DNA of 64,000 bases from Anniella stebbinsi (lineage: Eukaryota > Chordata > Lepidosauria > Squamata > Anniellidae): NCBI GenBank assembly GCA_029215795.1, contig JARDYH010000004.1, positions 206,626,017 to 206,690,016 of the forward strand, read 5' to 3'. Positions 36,973-49,865 of the stretch are shown here, in pieces (positions within the stretch are counted from its first letter, which is position 1; each line of letters begins with the position of its first letter). Both the position numbers and the translations under genes were made by a program. The notes beneath the pieces are model-generated. The model was given only the letters and a program-made list of their open reading frames with translations. It did no database searches and had not been told where the DNA came from.

Positions 36973-38168
36973 GTATAGACTGTCTGAGATGGACCAACGG
37001 TCTGACTTAGGTCAGTTTCCTATGTTCCTGTGATGGAAAACTACAGCTTCTTGTTCTTGCATCATCCCCCAGGAAAGGGGGGTGCACACCTTCCTCTTCC
37101 TACATACTATGCCCCTTGCTAGCTGCTGCTGATTGCCATCCTTTTTTTAATGCTCCATTTCTACAATCTGCTTCTAGACTGAGAAATGATATCCTACACT
37201 TGTAAACGTTACAAGAATGGGATATCATTCCAAGGTCTAGGAATTGCCTTCCCAATGTAGTCCACAAACCCTGGACTACCCAGGGAAGGCAACATGGTGT
37301 CTGTGGGCACCAATGCACAGCCAGACACCTTTTTTGACACTTGTCAAGGTGCCCTACTGCTCAAAATTTTCCTTTTTATAATTATCACATTTTCTTACTA
37401 GAAGCTGGGATTGCTGTTAAATCAGTTTCTGCTGGTGTTGTTGTTTAATGTGTCGAGGCTCAGCCCCCAACACTGTCTTGTATTCAGTCTTCTGGGCAGG
37501 TTGCTACACCTCCCTTGGCAGCCATTTTGTGGTGGTGCCCAGGAGAGTTTCCTCATATTGCCAAGTGTGCCCATGGCTCAAAAAAGGGTGCCTGCTCCTG
37601 GACTATGTTGTAGAGTACCGTTGGCAATATTGCAACTTCATCTGCAAGTTACTGGAAGGGGGCAGAACCGCAGGTAGTCATGAGAATTTTGACCACAGCT
37701 AGCCTTAGGATCTCAATAGCCTACAATGTGGTTTCCCATGATTTCTTCCTTTTGCTGCTCCCCCCTCACTGTCCTCTACCATGTGTGTTTTCTCTCTCAG
37801 TCCTGCCAGTGTAATGGAATACAAAATGGACTGAACCAACTCTTCTGAAATGCTACCCTGTAACTTCATCCTAATATTTGTGAGTAAAACTATTTTCTTT
37901 CCGTCACTGAAGCAGGGTGTGGTCTTCTTTTATTGTACTAAGATAGCCTGTGTACATGTGGAAGTAGTAAGCACTCATTCTGTTTTGCCTTTTGTTTTTT
38001 TCTCAGCTAATTGCCTTTCGAACAGGAGGCACCATTACTAAATAATCCATCAAGCATAACCTGCATGTAGCTGGAAACTGAAGCTGGAGCTGATCTTCAA
38101 GTACAGCTGAGTTGCCATATGAAGAAAGGTAGGAAGTCTCCATAGCTGCTTGGAAAAAGTAACATACA

Positions 38169-38673
38169 GGCTGGGTTTGGACGACACGATAAGCAACTGG
38201 GGGGGGGGGTAAAGAGTCAGTCGTTCATTGTGTTGCTTATCGTGTTGTGGGGGGACGGGACACACACAATGGGCATACAGAGTTTGGCATGCTATTTTTC
38301 CATTTAACCCAAGGAGTAAAACAACAGGCTGCTCCGTTGCTTATCCGGAGACCTATTGATTAAAATGTCATGTTGCGGGTTCCATTGCGTGTACTATGCG
38401 CTATTTCCATTGGCCATAGAGTTCTCCGGCAGGAGTGGCTGAAAGCACCCCGGCTGCTCCTGTACAGCTGGCAGAACTTGCAATGCATGATGGGATAGGG
38501 CCAGGAGGATTGAGAGAGGAGCACCAACCACCTAGAAGGACGATGGGACTTTCAGCCGCACGATGGGGGGTGGGGGCAACATGTTGTGTGGGGAGTACCG
38601 GCAACATAACACATGGTGAGTTGCCTATCCTCCCCCCACACCCAGTTGCCTAAAGTGTCGGTCAAATTCAGCC
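38169..38673. mobile_element. PIF/Harbinger-like MITE, 505 bp, 3-bp TSD
   Basis: Left end GGCTGGGTTTGGACGACACG, right end GTCGGTCAAATTCAGCC, flanked by ACA at 38,166-38,168 and 38,674-38,676. The interior has tccgttgcttatc, catagagttctccgg and cagaacttgcaatgcatga blocks shared with 16,816-17,321. Confidence 0.65.
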
Positions 38674-38683
38674 ACAGAAGTTT

Positions 38684-38995
38684 GTTTATTGATTTATTTA
38701 TTTATTTATTTATTTATTTATTACATTTGTATACTGCCCCATAGCCGAAGCTCTCTGGGTGGTTTACATAGGATTAAAAACAATTAAAAACAATATACAA
38801 AAATTAAAACAGCAAAAACATACAACATCACACAATCTGTACATTTAAAAACCACTTCAACACTTCAAAAAACTACAAAAACAAAACAAAACAAACCCAG
38901 GCTCCTCAGATATTGCCAAATGCCTGAGAGAAGAGGAAAGTCTTGACCTGGCGCCGAAAAGATAACAATGTTGGCGCCAGGCGGGCCTCGTTTCT
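38684..38995 (-). mobile_element. CR1/L2-like LINE, 3' end only
   Basis: (TTTA)n at 38,690-38,722, then gtatactgccccatagccgaagctctctggg on the + strand, the same tail as 24,917. It ends within the C-terminal coding region (EARLAPTLLSFRRQVKTFL). Severely 5' truncated. Confidence 0.85.
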
Positions 38996-39797
38996 GCCTA
39001 TCTGACTGGTTTGTATCCTACAGGTGTTAGTCTCTAACAAATGCCTGTCATTTCTTACATGTTTTAAACCACTGTCTTTTCTATGATGCTTCAAAATGGT
39101 CTGCCTAACCTGAATGACAGATTTATGAATATTGTGTGTGTGCAATCCTAGACCGGGACACTCTGGAGGAAAAATGACAGTTCTGGCACCTGCACTTCTT
39201 TTGTGCTTGCCATTCTCCCCAACCCCCCCAATAATGCTTTAGATGTAGTGTTCTTGGATATTCTGCTGCCAGTAGGAGCTGCCTTTCCCCTCTCCCCCAA
39301 ATGATGCTGTATTTTAGACCTTTATCACACGGGCAGTTTGATCCACACCTGCCGCGACTTTGATCCAATTCTTTCACATGACGTTGTCCCCCTCGTGCTG
39401 CTCTCGTGCCCCGAGTGCTCCCATTCCCTTTTTCACTTTCAAAGTATCCCTGAACGGGGTTTGTCTGTTTGCTCCCCTCCTCCGCAGGCTTAGCTGAGGA
39501 ATCGGAGCAAAACCTACCACATGTGATCAAAAGGCTACACTCGCATAGGAAACAGAGGGGGAATCCGCATAAGCAAAACGGTTAGGTGCGATAAAGCCCT
39601 ACGATAAAAATGGCATCCACCTTCTGGCAACTACTGGGAGTAGTTCATCACCAGCAAGGGATAATTACTCCCATCTTCAAAATTGTCTTCCCCCATCTCT
39701 GAAATCCCCATTTTGCCACCTGAGAATAGATGGCAAAATGTGGGAGCCCGTTTCAGCTTGGACTTTCCTTGAGGTTTGCATCCTCATTATTCTGCTC

Positions 39798-40038
39798 ATA
39801 GAATCATAGGATAGTTGAGTTGGAAGGGGCCTATGAGGCCATTGAGTCCAACCCCCTGCTCAATGCAGCAATCCACCTTAAAGCATACCTGACAGATGGA
39901 TGTACAGCTGCCTCTTGAATGCTTCTAGTGTGGGAGAATCCATGACCTCCGTAGGTAAGTGGTTCCATTGTCATACTACTCTTAACAGTTGGGAAGTATT
40001 TCCTGATGTTCGGCCGGAATCTGGCTCCCCTGAGTCCA
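39798..40038 (-). mobile_element. CR1 LINE 3' end
   Basis: The + strand starts atagaatcataggatagttgagttggaaggggcct, the reverse of the classic CR1 3' terminus ending in ATTCTATG units. Continues to gaatctggctcccctgagtcc. Confidence 0.88.
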
Positions 40039-42033
40039 GGATGCTATAGGTTTTCAGGCATCAGACCAATTTGAAACTATGGGTCCTGAGGTGGGGATGG
40101 GGATTGGAGGAAAAGCACTTCTTCCAATCCTAATTAATCACCTATTCAGAGACTGTAAAGCCCTATTCAGGCTTGCATTTGCTCATGGATAAGGCGATGG
40201 GTGCCCACCCCCAGTGTCTCCCAATCCCTGGCTTCTGGTTAGATCTTTGGACATTGAAAGTGAAGGTATGAGGAGGGTCTGTATGCGCATTCAGCTGAAC
40301 GCAGTTACAGTGATCCCATGACTGGAAACCCTGATAAAGCAGGGGTTTCTGGTATACTCTGCAAAACAGCAGAACTGAGTCATTCCGTAGAGTTATGGAG
40401 AGGTCATAAATTGATTTAATTTGCCTCGGGGACAAAGCACTTTTTATTTTGTTTTAATAACAAATGAATCACAATGTAGACATCACCCCAAATCATAAAA
40501 TAGGCAGTGCACCAGGCATGCAGCCTGTGTAATATACAGTTTTCAGTGAGTAGAAACTATGTGGCTGACTGTTCTGGCTTCTTTGGATTTTTCTTAGCTT
40601 TTGGATTAGCTGCATGATTTTATCTAGCACATCCAGGGGCTGATTACTACTTCAAAGGAAAAGAAATTTGTCAATGAAGCTGAGGCAGTCTGTAACTGGG
40701 TGCAATGCTGTGGCTCCTCTACAAAGAGCTTTTGAAAAGAGGCAGGTTATAGCCTCCAATTTTGCACTCCAAAGCTGACATTAGGGAAATAAAGGCCCCT
40801 TACTGGCTTATATAAAATTGCCTGTTATTTCTTGGCTCGCCTCAAAATGCTCACGATTCTCATAAGGCTGCTTAACGGAGCAGAACTCTGTAGTTTGAAC
40901 TTTCCAATGGCTTTGTAAGGAGCACTTGAAAGAGACTCACTTGCTGCAGCTGTTGTTGCTGTTGTTGTTGTAAATTTCTGCTCTCAGCCACAGGAGTCAA
41001 ACTTTTTAACAGTCCTGTGTTTGCAACATACAATACAAGCTCTGTAGGTAGAGTTTTTAAATATCATTATTACATATCAGGATTACATCCCCAGAGCTTC
41101 CCATTAACCCTTTTCTCTAGAATGGTCTCCCTTCGTCCACATGATTATTACAGAGAATGCAAATGTTGTTGTTGCCAAGCCATTATCGTATGTCATTTCT
41201 AAAGGCCTGATTTGTGGTGATTTCCCCCCTAGCTTTGTATGGCATTGCAGCACTGGCCTTCTTCATGCAGACTGGCAAAGTGCCATAAAATCACTTGAAC
41301 TTCTGCTATTGCTCAAACCCTGAAAATGTGTCGTTCAAAGACCTCCATCACACCAGCGATTTAGTGCATTCTTGCCATGCCTGGTGTGTGGATTTGCAGC
41401 ATGGTACTTACATGATGCCGTGCCTGTCCTGCTGACACCCCATCTCTTCCCCAGCCTTTTCTATGTTTTCCTAGAATGCCTAAAGTCTGGATTATTTTCC
41501 CTAAGTGTGTTTAATGCGCCCTTAAGCTTCGTCTAGTGCTGTACTCTTATTCTATCCTTTGTTGGGGGCGTGTGCTGTGATGGGAGTCTTGCTGTTGGCT
41601 TGAATGGATTGCATCAGGTCTTGGCAGGGAAAAGCAATCTCTCCCAGCAGCCGGCTCCATGCCTCAGTATAAAACCCAAACCTTGCATCCCAGGCTCAAA
41701 AGCAATTTTTTAAAATTGTACAATGCCTGAATCTCTGCAGAGTCAGGATTGTGTTCCCTCTATGCCCCCAAAGAACCAGACTAAAGGGTAATTCCATTTT
41801 TGCCCAGCAGAAAGGCAGTCTGGTTGAAGTGCTCACTACTCTGCCATTGACAACCTTCCAGCTTCAAGAGAGTGGTCAAGCTGGGAGTAATCGCAGCATA
41901 GGATGCCATACCATAACCACATTGCCTAAATAATGCATCTGTTATGGGCATGTACGGATGTAATTTCTTGGCATTTTGGAGCCTGAGTGAAAGTGGAAAG
42001 CCCTTAACACAACATATTAAACCAAAAGGTTTT

Positions 42034-42190
42034 TTGTTGATTGAATATGATTGTATCTGTCAGTCCTTGTTAATGATCTTGCCACCCTATTTTGGACCAG
42101 TTGCAGCTTCTGTGCCATTTTCAAAGGCAGCCCCACATATAGCACACTTGTAGTAATCCAAACAAGAGGTTTCCAGTCATGGAGATCTGT
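42034..42190 (-). mobile_element. CR1/L2-like LINE fragment
   Basis: The - strand reads YVGLPLKMAQKLQLVQNRVAR, corresponding to the NALYMGLPLKTVQKLQLVQNA part of the 25,122-25,880 frame. Flanks unrelated. Confidence 0.7.
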
Positions 42191-43071
42191 AGTTAGATGA
42201 TCTCTAGGGTCATGATTGATTAGTATTATCAACCTAAAGATGCAATGCTCCAGCCAGCTGGGAGTGGTAGGCCTTTTTTCCTGTCTAAGCATGCATAGGA
42301 TTGCATGTAAGCTGACTAAAGGTGCTCTGAGCCACTGAGGCCACTATCTGCAATGACAGTGCTTCACCACTTTAGGTGGTAATGCAAGCAGAGGAGCTGG
42401 GAAGAATTTCTTAGGGTTCAGTGTGCTGCATTCATTGTACAGTGAATTGACAGGGCACTATCCCCCGAAATGCAACCCAGCTCAAGCCTTTCTCTCCAGC
42501 TCTTCCGTTAAATGAAAAGAAACTCTGCAGCAAGCCAGAGCCCTGCCAGGGAGTTGTACTCAGTGCTGTAGTCAAGGTTCAGTAGACCTTGAACTTGGAG
42601 ATGGAGAATATTCCGAGGACACAGCATGCATTCAGAAGCCTTTTGTTAACAGCAGCCAAATTTCAACTTGCTTCGTAATGTCATTGACCCCAGATGGTTT
42701 GGCGAAATAAAGACCCTGCTTATAATAGACAAAATATCTATGCAAATTAGGGTTGCTTTGCACCCCAATTTCAAAGACAATTGCTTGGAAAAGCAGTCTC
42801 CAATTCTTGTATATGCTGACTAAGGACAGGATGCACAAAAGGCCTACCAGACTCATATTCATACTGCGATACTGACCAGTATTTCTTTTTGTGAGCCAGG
42901 TTTGAACGACATTGGAGAAAGTCATTCAAATATGCAATACATGTATTATATTTTGGATGTGTTTGTTCTATGGTAATGCTGGAAAGAAAATATGTATATG
43001 AAAATTGGTTGTTTTCTCACAAATGGGAGTATGAAAAGAAAAACAGAGCACTACTTGTCACTTACACTTCT

Positions 43072-43190
43072 CAGTTAAACCCTCTCCATTTTATCCTTAC
43101 AACAACCCTGCAAAGTAGGTTAAACACAGAGATAGAGAGAGAGGGAGACTGGCCTAAGATCACTCAGTGAGCCTTATGGCTGATGGCTAC
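43072..43190 (+). mobile_element. MIR/CORE-SINE-like fragment
   Basis: atccttacaacaaccctgcaaagtaggtta ... actggcctaagatcactcagtgagc resembles the conserved middle and 3' part of MIR-type SINEs known across amniotes. Confidence 0.6.
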
Positions 43191-43764
43191 ACCACACTAG
43201 CCCTCAATTTACCACTGCCTCCACCTACCTATGAATGCTTGCTTCCCACTGGAAATCCAGTTGACTCAAAGGTATGTGAATCCCAGTTAGAATAAATTAA
43301 AACCAACAGCTGGAAAACGTTATGTCAAGTACTTTTTCATATAGCCATTATCTGATTATTGTTCTTTGTGGCAACGTCTGTGAAAACTAATTGAAACTCT
43401 TTCGCCATTATGAGATCACTGCTGCTTGTCTTCTAATGGAAAAGCAATTACACCATTGGTAGTTTTGCTGCCATGTTTCCTTCTTTAGTGTCTGATTTGT
43501 GCTGATATAATAAGCAATGGTTGCAGGTGTCGTCATCCCCCCCCCCCCCCAGTGAAATGGTGCTGTAGCTTGCTGGCATGGGAGCTGCCCAGGTTTGGAG
43601 GTCTGAAATCTATCTCGAATCAAGAGAATGTTCATTTCAAAGAAACTGTAAGGAAGTATTTTTTTATTATTATTGTGATACAAGAAATCTAGCTTCCAAA
43701 CTATCAGGTCATTGTTTTGAGTCATTGTTTTGAAACAGAACCTGAAATTTAATTCCTCACTCTG

Positions 43765-43829
43765 TAGGCTGACCATATGAAAAGGAGGACAGGGCTCATG
43801 TAACTTTAACAGTTGTAGAGAAAAGGGAA
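43765..43829. mobile_element. hAT-type MITE, terminal fragment
   Basis: About 65 bp of one terminus (taggctgaccatatgaaaag through gagaaaaggga), then unrelated sequence. Confidence 0.7.
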
Positions 43830-46519
43830 ATCATACTCTTACAGGCCAAAGATAAAATTGTTACAATCCAAGTTGCAAAATTTCTACAGCTGGGTTGCAG
43901 GTTGGAGGCATCTAATGGAGACATAAAAGAAGGTAAACTAGGTTAAAACACCAGGAAATCTAACTTCAGCTTACATTATGAAGTAAAGCAGTGGTTTCCA
44001 GGGGGACTCGCTAGAAAAAAAGTCTTAGTTCAGCTTGACAGTTATATAAGGGCTGGAGGTTTAACTACCCTTAGTTTCTATTGCTGTATTATTGCTCCCA
44101 GAAGTCATTATTGGCAGTTCACCCCCAAGGTTCTTCTGAAGTTTAACTTGATCGAAAGCTCACTTGGCTTTCCATTTTGAATCACAGAGTTGTTGGGGTT
44201 GTGAAAGCTTCTGTTTCTCTAACTGGAGCTCTGGGTCTTTCTTTAACAGCTGGCATGCAGAAATCCACCAGGTTCAGCTTCTGTCGCCACTATTTTTCCT
44301 TTCAGGGAAAGGCTAAACCTGTTCAATTGCTAATAGTGTTGAAACTTTTAAAGGTGCAAAGCTTTTTGGTTAGAAAAAAGTAGGTATCCTAACTAGGTTT
44401 CCTCAATGAAAGATTCTCCAAGGACCCAGAAAATGCAGTGAAGTGGTCTCAGTAGAGTAAGGTTTTATGCAAACAGTTTTATTATCAACAAGTACTTACT
44501 GTGAGGCCTACCAGAATCTTTGGGACTTCCTGAATAAATTTAGCTTGTGGATATATATAGAGAGAGAAAGAGAGAGAGAGAGAGACTAGTTTGGAACCAG
44601 ATTCTTTTATACTAGAACTGCTAGAAAAATGCACTTTTGAACATCACACTAATATAAACATGTATTTATCACTGAAAGCAGTGTTTCAGTCTCAAGCCCT
44701 GAGCATGTGAAACACTGATGGTAATAAAGGTGCCTCTGAGGTTATGCAGAGTTATGTTTCCCTCACTACTAAGTAAGTATGGTCTACCATCTGAGGTATG
44801 GAACAGATCTCCTAGGACAGTGTGGGCCTAAGCAGACCGAAATTCCTATAACTTTTTTGTTTTTAAGTTAGTTTCTGGGTTCTATGAATTCACTATTTAG
44901 GAACTCCTACTGTGAAATTGATTCACTGGTTTCAGGAGCCTGAGAAAACTGCCAACCTCACCATGAGGTAAATATGACATTTGTTCATAAGGAATTTGTT
45001 TTCATAAGGATAATTTGTCCCATGCTCTGTACAGAGGCAATACTCTCCTGTCAAGAGATGTTGCCTTCATACAGACCTATCGCTAGACCCCAAAGATTGT
45101 GCACGTTTTAGATTAAAATACTAATTATTAGCTTGTGGACATGACAGAGTAGACCTGCGGCTTATTGAAGGATGTTCTGGGATATCAGCAAGGTTTCTGA
45201 GGAACTCATTTACATTCAGCTCCTCAGGCTAAGTTTAACGATTTTTATTTTTCATACTCTGTATAGGTCTCCTTTGAAATGCCTGCGCTATGGGGAATTT
45301 TGTTTTAAAAGTTTACTTTCTTTTATTACTTTATTAGGTTAATGCTTACATATGACTTGGGTACCCAGGATGCATTCTGTTAAAAAGAAACTGTATATAA
45401 GTCTTAGCCATCGGGGGGGAGGGATCCCTCTCCCCACACCATTGGTTTACCTGTTGGAAAACCGCTCAGTTTTGGGGTAACTGCGCTATTATCATCCATG
45501 GAAATTAACACAAATGCTTACATCTCTGTCCTTTTTAAAAATAAAGAGATGAAACTCGGCACCCTGGTAGCTCTTAAGTAGGGCTTTAGTCATGCCAAGT
45601 TTGAAGTAGATCGCTTCATCTCTTGATTTTTAGGATTTCTTTTTTTAAAAAAAACTCAAACCATTCCCCCTCAAATCCCCCCCTACACACTTCATCTTCT
45701 CTCAAGAGAGCTTGCAGAAGTTTCAGAAACTAGAAATCTTCTACAAAAATTGAAGTCCCCTATCTCCATGTATGGAACAAGAGCACACACACTCAATAAC
45801 ACACAAAGGGGAGCATGGACAGACACACACAGAGAAAAGAAAACCCAGCAAAGAAAGCTGGCTCTGGCCATGTTGGGAGAGGGAGAGGTGTTTCTTCTAG
45901 TCCCACCCCTCCTGTCCAAATGTAGGCACACCCTTTTCTCTGCTATTGCTGGTGGTCCTTCTGAAGTGCAGGAGAAGAAGTTGGGGGTGGGTGGTCTTGA
46001 GGCTCCTTCAAAATGCAAGTCTAGTGCCTGGGATCAGTTTTCTTTGGCGGTGGAGGATCCCAGGTATGCTAGAACTTAAGAGACTGCACCCCCTTCAAGC
46101 CAATGGTTAATGTCAGGCTGGCAGCAGCAGCAGTGCGGTGGGCAAGGCTCTCCCCCCTCGCACCCAGAGGCAGGCCCATTGTACTAGTGGGGCAAGGGCA
46201 GAGAGGGCTTCAAAATGCCCCCAGATAGGAAGGTGCTAGGGAAAGCTGATAGAACTTTCCCATTTCTGAGACGTTCAGTCAGCCTCAGCCGCATTGTGAA
46301 AGAGCAGTGCTACGGGCTCTTTCTTTTTATATAATTGCAATCCCTCCCCCTAAGCGACGTGATTGGAGGGGGGACAGGGAGGAGACTGGCTACTGCTTAG
46401 CTACAGATGTCAATCACAAAACTATCTCTCCCTCACCCCTCAGCAACAGTGTCTTCCTAATCACACCCCTAGCAATCAGAACAGCAATCCTGCTTCTTCC
46501 TTGGGATCATAGCCATTTT

Positions 46520-46522
<3 letters not shown>

Positions 46523-46559
<37 letters not shown>
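46523..46559. repeat. (AT)n microsatellite near DIRS left boundary
   Basis: About 18 uninterrupted AT units, ending 70 bp before the DIRS terminus. Confidence 0.97.
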
Positions 46560-46562
<3 letters not shown>

Positions 46563-46628
46563 ATAAATGCATCTAATAAACTTGTCAGAATTGAACAACA
46601 AGTTTCTCTTTATCTCATTTTTACAGCA

Positions 46629-46809
46629 AATGCAGGTTGCTTACCTGTAACCGTAGTTCTTCGAGTGGTCATCTGTGCATTCACACATATGGGCTCTGCG
46701 CCTGCGTGGAGCCTGTTTCGGAAACTTCTATAGCTAAGGCAAACGTTTTTGGCGGGAACCCCTCCCCCACTGTCTACTGACTCCATGTTCCCGCCTTTCT
46801 CCTCAGTTC
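46629..46809 (-). repeat. DIRS right inverted terminal repeat
   Basis: Core 46,682-46,809 plus a unique 53-bp outer extension starting aaatgcaggttgcttacctg. This outer extension reappears inverted in the ICR. Confidence 0.88.
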
Positions 46810-46906
46810 AAAGAGACCGACTTGCTGGCCCCATAACTAGGAGAGAAACCGCTCGGTATCGACAGTACATTTACATCGACACCAAAGCGGGGACGGTGGG
46901 TGGGTT

Positions 46907-47000
46907 GTGTGAATGCACAGATGACCACTCGAAGAACTACGGTTACAGGTAAGCAACCTGCATTTCTTCTTCGTGGTCTCTGTGCATCACACATATGGGC
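46907..47000 (-). repeat. DIRS internal complementary region (ICR)
   Basis: 46,907-46,964 is the reverse complement of the outer right terminus (about 58 nt, no mismatch seen). 46,965-47,000 equals the reverse complement of the outer left terminus (about 35 nt). In DIRS-1 the ICR serves as template to complete and circularise the ends, and it lies next to the right ITR, as here. Confidence 0.85.
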
Positions 47001-47159
47001 GATTAACAAGCTAAATTCCTGGTGGAGGGTAGGTGTAGATCAATGTTCCCTCACAAGACAAAGAAATTGCTTGCCCCAAATTCCAGTTTGTCCTGGTACA
47101 AACAATCAAGTGGTAGCATGTAATGAAGTTAAAGGACTTATACCAAATAGCTGCCTTAC

Positions 47160-47232
47160 ATATTTATTTATTTCATTTCTAACCCGCCTCTCCATCTAGA
47201 TCGAGGCGGGGAACAACACCAAATATAAATAT
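47160..47232 (-). mobile_element. Short LINE/SINE tail inside the DIRS element
   Basis: tatttatttatttcatttctaacccgcctctcc ... gatcgaggcggggaacaac on the + strand is an inverted 3' tail of a reptilian retroposon. Confidence 0.55.
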
Positions 47233-47428
47233 ATTAGCAGGGGATCGACAATCCCCTGCTAAAGATACGGACTTCGATGCACTGCACATCGACTTAGCTG
47301 TTACTGGACCAACGAGGTGCAAGCCCTTCAACTTGTAGGGCAGTTTAATAGCATGTACAATCCACTCCACGAGTCATTGCTACTCTTGCGTCTTATGGAA
47401 TTTGTCAGTTCTAGCCCTGTGTGGAAGC

Positions 47429-47720
47429 CCAGGAAGGGTGCATCAATACTGAGGCAGCTAATTCACTCGATCTGCGTAGTGTTGATATAGCCATCAGAAA
47501 ACAACTTTCTAAGAAAAATAATGTGATATCTGAAGGTGCCATTGGTTTAACTGGTTTCAATGTCAGAGATTGTGGCATGACAGAGAAACTCCATGCCAGA
47601 ATGAAACTCCTAATTAGAGGAGACAGATTTGTAATGCCCAGAGGAACCCCCTAACAATGGGGTTGGTGCAAAAACACGTAAAGCAGTCAAATACCTGCAT
47701 ATTGACAACTATTTTAGCCC
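47429..47720 (-). pseudogene. DIRS tyrosine recombinase remnant
   Basis: On the - strand, 47,593-47,429 reads 55 open codons including SVMPQSLTLKPVKPM and FLMAISTLRRSSELAAS. The LRRSSEL block matches the region around the first catalytic Arg of DIRS/phage-type tyrosine recombinases. Similarity continues upstream to about 47,720 in another frame with a stop. The remaining R-H-Y catalytic residues were not found. YR normally integrates the circular DIRS cDNA, and this copy could not encode it. Confidence 0.6.
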
Positions 47721-48699
47721 TATAGTGTATAGGGGGTAAGTGTAAGGACATCGTTAAGGAGGCTGAATGGGGCTTGAGGCCCTGAAGATCCATGTATTTA
47801 GAAAAGAATCCCATTGTGCAGTATATGACTTCATTGCAGGCTGCATGAAAAAATGGAATCGACCTCATGTCGAAAGTAGTTACGGTATTGGGATACCCCA
47901 TGCCATGGGTCTGAGCATAGGCAGGGGCATAAACTATGGGGGGAGGGGGGTAGCGGAGGGGGGCAATGTCCCCACTGGGATTTCCCAAAGGGGGCAATGC
48001 CCAACCAAGTAACATCAGTAAGCTCACAGCCTGACTTACAGATTCCTCAGTCAGTCTCCAGTTGTCTGTATTCTTATGTGTTTGGATGCAGTCTAAATTA
48101 CATCCAAGCACATCCTGCTTCCTCATCAGCTGCCCAGCAGATCTCCTTGCAAGACAAAAGCCACTCTCCTGTTGTGTCAGGGTCAGGCTCCCCCAGATTT
48201 ATTTTCTTCTACCCACTCAGGCGCTGTAAGACAAAAGATTGCCCATTTAGGAATTACAGTCTGGGTACATCTTGACGAGAGTTTTGCCTCCGGTCGGGGT
48301 GTATCCGGATTGGCAGCAGGTCATCTATATGATGCAGCTGGCATCCCGAAGCCATCCAGGAGCAAATCCCTGAAGCTCCGGTTTTAAAAGTCGGGTACTT
48401 ACCACGACTTTTTTATCTTCGGAGCTGCAGCGGAGCTGATGGTAACCCAATTGGTCGCCATTGGCTGATATCTTCAGAAGTAGAGTGAGCCACACCTGTC
48501 TAGGCCACCAAGGGGTGACTATGATGGAGACTGTGTGGACTACACAATATTAATATTATCATACCACAGTACTCATGGAATGAGAAGAAAAATGAGGGCT
48601 GCAAAGACATTCCCAGTTGAACAGGAAAGTGTTTGTATGAGGACTTGAGATGGGGGAGGAAGTGGGAAAGCGCATGCCCCGTAGCAAATAGTCTGTGCA

Positions 48700-49010
48700 A
48701 GTACACCAATGTAGGGTTGTTAGATCCAGGGGAGTCTGGATTCTGTGTTCACTATGAGGCCCAAAGAGCTCAATAAATTGAGTCGTCACCTTGCCTTCAA
48801 TAGCATTTCCTTTTAGGAAGCCACCAGAAGCCAGTTGTCTAAATATGGGTAGATTTCTACCCCTTGAAGGCAAATGAATGGAAGGAGAAGTGCCATACAT
48901 TTTGTAAATATTCTGGGGCAGGGCTTTATGTGTCATCAGAAATTTGTGATTCTGATGTACGTATGGAGCCATCTCAAATCCAGAACAGGTTGAAGAGATC
49001 TGTAGAGGAG
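48700..49010 (-). pseudogene. DIRS reverse transcriptase remnant
   Basis: Two blocks are visible on the - strand: SLQPVLDLRWLHTYI at about 48,998-48,940, matching the early DIRS RT motif PVLDLR-L-N-YI, and YLDNWLLVAS at 48,845-48,816, matching the catalytic YLDDWLL box but with the second Asp changed to Asn. A SSLGLIVN-like continuation follows after a stop. Most of the RT between the two blocks is missing or scrambled. The RNase H domain was not identified. It cannot be functional. Confidence 0.65.
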
Positions 49011-49865
49011 TGGGCCAAATATTAAATCAGAGAGTGATATAGGTCTTCCAAAGGAGGCTCCACTCTGTACAGCTACCCCATCAACAGGCGATGCAGAAGA
49101 GAGCAATGTTGAGTCCAACTGAGAGATCTCTAAGGATTGAGGGGAATCAGGCTTAGTTCTATGATTAAACCCATCTTCTCCAAGCTGAACTTTTTGACAC
49201 CCCACAGAGTGGGTCTGGAAAGGAGAAGAGCTAGGTGGACATACTGACGCATTCACGACAGTATCATGAGGCAATGGTTGAGCCCTGTGGACAGGTCACA
49301 ATGACAGTGATCTTGGTAGAGCTAGAGGGAGTTGCAAGAAAACTTCCTCCAGTGGCAATCACGATACCGATGGAGCTGCTCAGTATCGAGAAAGGCGTAT
49401 GTACCAATATAGGGGTTGGTATCGATGCCTGGTACGGGAGTTACGGACCCATTGCTAGAGGTGTCCCTCTTATAATTGATACCAATCTCTGTACTGGTAT
49501 GGCATTCTCGGGGGAGGCAACCCAGTTGAAGTTATGTTCTTCTTTTTTTTTTTTTTTTTTTTTTAACAGGGACCCGAGAATGATGCCCCTAGACATTACA
49601 GGCATAAAAAAACTCTCTCTGTTGAAATCATAGCACTCCAATTGTAGCAGCTCTAGGGAGCAGCCCTGTAATTGGCAGCTAGCCTGTAATGGCTGTGCTA
49701 ATTAACTTGGTGGGGAGATGTCTACTTCAAGCTGCATGTTAAACGTCTCTTCTTGGTACCAAGAGATTGGTACCAAAAGAGGCAGTTGAGTCTCACCCTT
49801 TGATGTCGATTCTGCCTGCTAGACATCTCATCTGGACGTCAAAGCTGCATGTTAGACATCTCATT

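Larger units (their letters stand above)
35521..46628. other. Intergenic, mostly unassigned
   Basis: Contains the copies listed at 36,862, 38,169, 38,684, 39,798, 42,034, 43,072 and 43,765, a GA-repeat at 44,566-44,585 and the MKLG-like motif near 45,549. The rest shows no gene-like structure. Confidence 0.5.
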
